The notes under the pieces were generated by a model. It ran no database searches. It saw nothing but the letters and a program-made list of their open reading frames with translations, and was not told the origin of the DNA. A stretch of 32,120 nucleotides of DNA from positions 1 through 32,120 of the forward strand of contig NZ_VCKZ01000042.1 of NCBI RefSeq assembly GCF_005889745.1, given 5' to 3'. Of the stretch, positions 30,117-32,120 are shown one piece after another (positions within the stretch are counted from its first letter, which is position 1; each line of letters starts with the position of its first letter). The position numbers and the translations under genes are program-made. Origin of the DNA: Actinomadura geliboluensis (GTDB lineage Bacteria; Actinomycetota; Actinomycetes; Streptosporangiales; Streptosporangiaceae).

Positions 30117-31289
30117 ATGGGACTGCGCGCGGCCACCTCGCGGATCTACCGGGGCGAGATCAGCGCCGACATCGTCGGCCGTCCGAAGATCTGGTACACG
30201 ATCTCCGGGCTGCTGCTGGCGCTGTCGATCGCCGGCCTGCTCGTCCAGGGGCTGAACTTCGGCGTCGAGTTCAAGGGCGGCTCCGTCTTCACCTTCAAGG
30301 CGCCGAGCGCCTCGATCGAGCAGGTGCGCACCGCCGTCGGCGACGGCGGCGCCCACCAGGTGATCGTGCAGAAGGCCGGCGAGGACTGGCGGGTCACGAC
30401 GGAGAGCATGAGCTCCTCGCACGTCACCGAGGTCAAGACGAGCATCACCGAGGAACTCAAGGTCCCCGCCGCCAAGGTCAGCACCCAGGTCGTCGGCGCC
30501 TCGTGGGGCGGCGAGATCCAGAAGAAGGCCTGGCAGGCGCTGATCGTCTTCATGATCTTGATCATCGCCTACCTGTCGGTGGCGTTCGAGTGGCGGATGG
30601 CCGTGGCCGCGGTGGTCGCGCTGGTCCACGACCTCGTGATCACGGCCGGCATCTACGCCTGGTCCGGCTTCGAGGTCACCCCGGCGACGCTGCTCGGCTT
30701 CCTGACGATCCTCGGCTACTCGCTGTACGACGCGGTCGTGGTCTTCGACATGATCAAGGAGGTCACGAAACCGCTCGGCCCGACCTCCAAGACCACCTAC
30801 AGCGAGGCCGCGAACCAGGCGCTCAGCAGCACGCTCGTCCGCTCGCTGAACACCTCGCTGGTGGCGATCCTGCCGGTCGGCGCGATCCTGTTCATCGGCA
30901 CCACGCTGTTCGGCGCCGGGACGCTGAAGGACCTGTCGCTCGCGCTGTTCGTCGGCATGATCGTCGGGACGTACTCCTCGATCTGCGTGGCGACGCCGCT
31001 GCTCGTCCAGTTCAAGGAGCGCGAGCCGAAGTACCGCCAGATCCGGGAGAACATCGCCCGCCGCGAGCGGAACGCCTCCAAGCAGGTCAAGACCGCCAAG
31101 GTCACGGCCGGCGCGGGCGCGGCGGGCAAGCCCGACGCGGGCGACGCGGACGACGCGGGCGACCACGCCGACGCCTCCGGCGACCGGGACGACGTGCGCA
31201 GCACCGTCACGGTGCGCAAGGTCGTGCAGACCGGGTCGCGGCAGCAGCCCAAGCGCGGGACGCGGCAGCAGCGCCGCGGCGGCAAGTAG
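30117..31289 (+). CDS. secF: Protein translocase subunit SecF
   Basis: A 390-residue partner of SecD in the SecDF complex. TM1 (~27-45) is followed by LNFGVEFKGGSVFTFKAP, the FGVEFKGG motif of SecF. Five further helices lie between ~135 and 310, with VALVHDLVITAGIYAWSGFE and the FLTILGYSLYDAVVVFDMIK motif, and SLNTSLVAILPVGAILFIGT. The cytoplasmic C-terminal tail (~315-390) is charged: an Asp-rich stretch (GDADDAGDHADASGDRDD) and then a basic end (QQPKRGTRQQRRGGK). The ATG at 30117 follows the secD stop by three bases and has GGAGG upstream, so the genes are co-translated. Confidence 0.95.
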   Translation: MGLRAATSRIYRGEISADIVGRPKIWYTISGLLLALSIAGLLVQGLNFGVEFKGGSVFTFKAPSASIEQVRTAVGDGGAHQVIVQKAGEDWRVTTESMSSSHVTEVKTSITEELKVPAAKVSTQVVGASWGGEIQKKAWQALIVFMILIIAYLSVAFEWRMAVAAVVALVHDLVITAGIYAWSGFEVTPATLLGFLTILGYSLYDAVVVFDMIKEVTKPLGPTSKTTYSEAANQALSSTLVRSLNTSLVAILPVGAILFIGTTLFGAGTLKDLSLALFVGMIVGTYSSICVATPLLVQFKEREPKYRQIRENIARRERNASKQVKTAKVTAGAGAAGKPDAGDADDAGDHADASGDRDDVRSTVTVRKVVQTGSRQQPKRGTRQQRRGGK

Positions 31290-31307
31290 GCGGGGGAGTA
31301 CCGGAAC

Positions 31308-31832
31308 GTGGACCTCGAAAAGCTGATCCAGGAGCGGATCCGCGACATCCCCGACTACCCGAAGCCCGGGGTGATGTTCAAGGACATCACCCCGCTGCTG
31401 GCCGACCATGTCGCGTTCGCCGGCGTGGTCGACACGATCGTCAACCACCACGGCCGCGGCACCATCGACAAGATCGTCGGGATCGAGGCGCGCGGCTTCA
31501 TCCTCGCCGCGCCCGTCGCCTACCACTTCGGCGCGGGGTTCGTCCCGGTGCGCAAGAAGGGAAAGCTGCCCGCGGCGACGCACGGCGAGACCTATGATCT
31601 CGAGTACGGGACCGAGACGATCGAGATCCACGCCGACGCCCTCGAGCCCGGCGACCGCGTACTGATCGTCGACGACGTCCTGGCCACCGGAGGGACGGCC
31701 CGGGCCGCCGCCGAACTCGTCCGCCGCGGCGGCGGGGACGTGGCCGGACTGTCGGTCCTGCTGGAGCTCTCGTTCCTGCGCGGGCGCGACAAGCTGGGGA
31801 ATCTGGACGTCCATTCGCTGGTTACGGTCTAG
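31308..31832 (+). CDS. apt: Adenine phosphoribosyltransferase
   Basis: A 174-residue purine-salvage enzyme joining adenine and PRPP to AMP. The N-terminal IRDIPDYPKPGVMFKDITPL is the APRT signature. The flexible loop VPVRKKGKLPAATHGETYDL and the PRPP-binding motif VLIVDDVLATGGTA (~116-129) follow. Length matches the family. The start is GTG 31308 with GGGGGAG 10 bases upstream, 18 bases after secF, so it may be read from the secDF transcript. Its position before relA is conserved in actinobacteria. Confidence 0.95.
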   Translation: MDLEKLIQERIRDIPDYPKPGVMFKDITPLLADHVAFAGVVDTIVNHHGRGTIDKIVGIEARGFILAAPVAYHFGAGFVPVRKKGKLPAATHGETYDLEYGTETIEIHADALEPGDRVLIVDDVLATGGTARAAAELVRRGGGDVAGLSVLLELSFLRGRDKLGNLDVHSLVTV

Positions 31833-31850
31833 TACGAAATGACCGCCGGA

Positions 31851-31856
31851 TACACT
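31851..31856 (+). promoter_or_regulatory. -10 box of relA
   Basis: TACACT lies ~80 bases before the putative relA start. The leader contains a CGGGCGC...GCGCCCG inverted repeat (from ~31879 to ~31918) that could fold as a hairpin before the ribosome site. Confidence 0.45.
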
Positions 31857-31935
31857 GGCGCAATCAGGGTCCGGTGAGGACGGGCGCTCCTCGCGGGGTG
31901 TGCAGGGCGGCGCCCGGTTGGACAGAGGAGGCTGG

Positions 31936-32120
31936 GTGCCCGGTGAGGCGGTATCGACCGGCGCGGTGAGCGACACGGCCGCGGCGCACACGGCGGCGGC
32001 GCGTCCGGCGCGGGAGACCGCGGGGGAGCGGGCCGTCAAGGCGGCCGGGGCCTCCACCGCGCCACCGCGGCGGCCCGACCACCGTCCGCCGCCGCAGCCG
32101 TCCGGACCCCCCGCCGAAGG
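31936..32120 (+). CDS. relA: relA/spoT-type (p)ppGpp synthetase, N-terminal fragment
   Basis: An open frame beginning GTG 31936, seven to eight bases after GAGGAGG-like AGAGGAGG (31924-31931), and running off the window after 61 codons. The visible part is an Ala/Pro/Arg-rich, poorly conserved extension (PGEAVSTGAVSDTAAAHTAA then PPRRPDHRPPPQPSGPP), as found before the HD domain in actinobacterial Rel proteins. No catalytic domain is in the window. The call rests on the conserved secD-secF-apt-relA order and the style of the N-terminus, so it is an inference from context. Confidence 0.65.
   Translation, partial: MPGEAVSTGAVSDTAAAHTAAARPARETAGERAVKAAGASTAPPRRPDHRPPPQPSGPPAE

Noticed and set aside
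27666..32057. A 1463-codon open frame on the minus strand opposite yajC-secDF-apt
   Set aside because: It is antisense to four well-identified genes; long stop-free antisense frames are expected at this GC content, and its translation is low-complexity Arg/Gly/Val/Asp without any domain.
1..32120. CRISPR arrays, tRNA or rRNA genes, insertion sequences, prophage
   Set aside because: No regularly spaced repeats, cloverleaf-like tracts, transposase motifs or phage genes were noticed on either strand by eye; a tRNAscan/Infernal run would be decisive.

Overview
The window is chromosomal DNA of a very G+C-rich actinomycete; third codon positions are almost all G or C, GTG starts are common, and -10 boxes follow TANNNT. 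From position 8600 onward the gene order is the conserved actinobacterial block thrS - HIT/Ap4A phosphorylase - pgsA - patA - pimA - pdxS - pdxT - yebC - ruvC - ruvA - ruvB - yajC - secD - secF - apt - relA, known in the same order (with other genes interspersed) from Mycobacterium tuberculosis. Phosphatidylinositol-mannoside genes together with large sugar-transporter and TetR gene content fit a filamentous actinomycete such as Actinomadura or a relative. The genus is an inference, since no rRNA or other marker is present.

Left part (1-8585): accessory metabolism and regulation. The first ~120 bases encode a fragment of a 2-oxoacid dehydrogenase E2 catalytic domain. This runs directly into the C-terminal part of an unrelated ROK-family protein, a chimeric junction. 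Next comes a compact divergent unit, TetR plus acyl-CoA dehydrogenase against SDR plus quinone oxidoreductase, sharing a 46-bp control region with a 22-bp palindrome over two overlapping -10 boxes. A NarL-type two-component pair (kinase, then regulator) follows, interrupted by a large hairpin-forming element. A methyltransferase and a sugar/H+ symporter of the MFS close this part.

Middle part (8586-17386): thrS is preceded by a short leaderless ORF with three consecutive Thr codons and a 16-bp terminator stem, the layout of a ribosome-mediated attenuator. After thrS come a secreted protein of unknown function, a convergent Asp23/Gls24 protein, and the HIT protein translationally coupled to a DCC thiol-disulfide protein. 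The DCC gene faces a coupled pair: an HTTM (vitamin K-dependent carboxylase-like) membrane protein and a small exported protein. An EF-G paralogue (EF-G2) on the minus strand separates these genes from pgsA.

Right part (17387-32120): pgsA, patA and pimA make phosphatidylinositol phosphate and its mannosylated, acylated derivatives in the membrane. A LemA-like protein and a DUF3048 lipoprotein follow. pdxS and pdxT form PLP synthase and flank a gene of unknown function. yebC and the overlapping ruvCAB genes serve regulation/translation and Holliday-junction processing. yajC-secD-secF form the accessory Sec translocase. apt and the beginning of relA connect purine salvage to (p)ppGpp synthesis. 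I saw no tRNA or rRNA gene, CRISPR array, insertion sequence or prophage.
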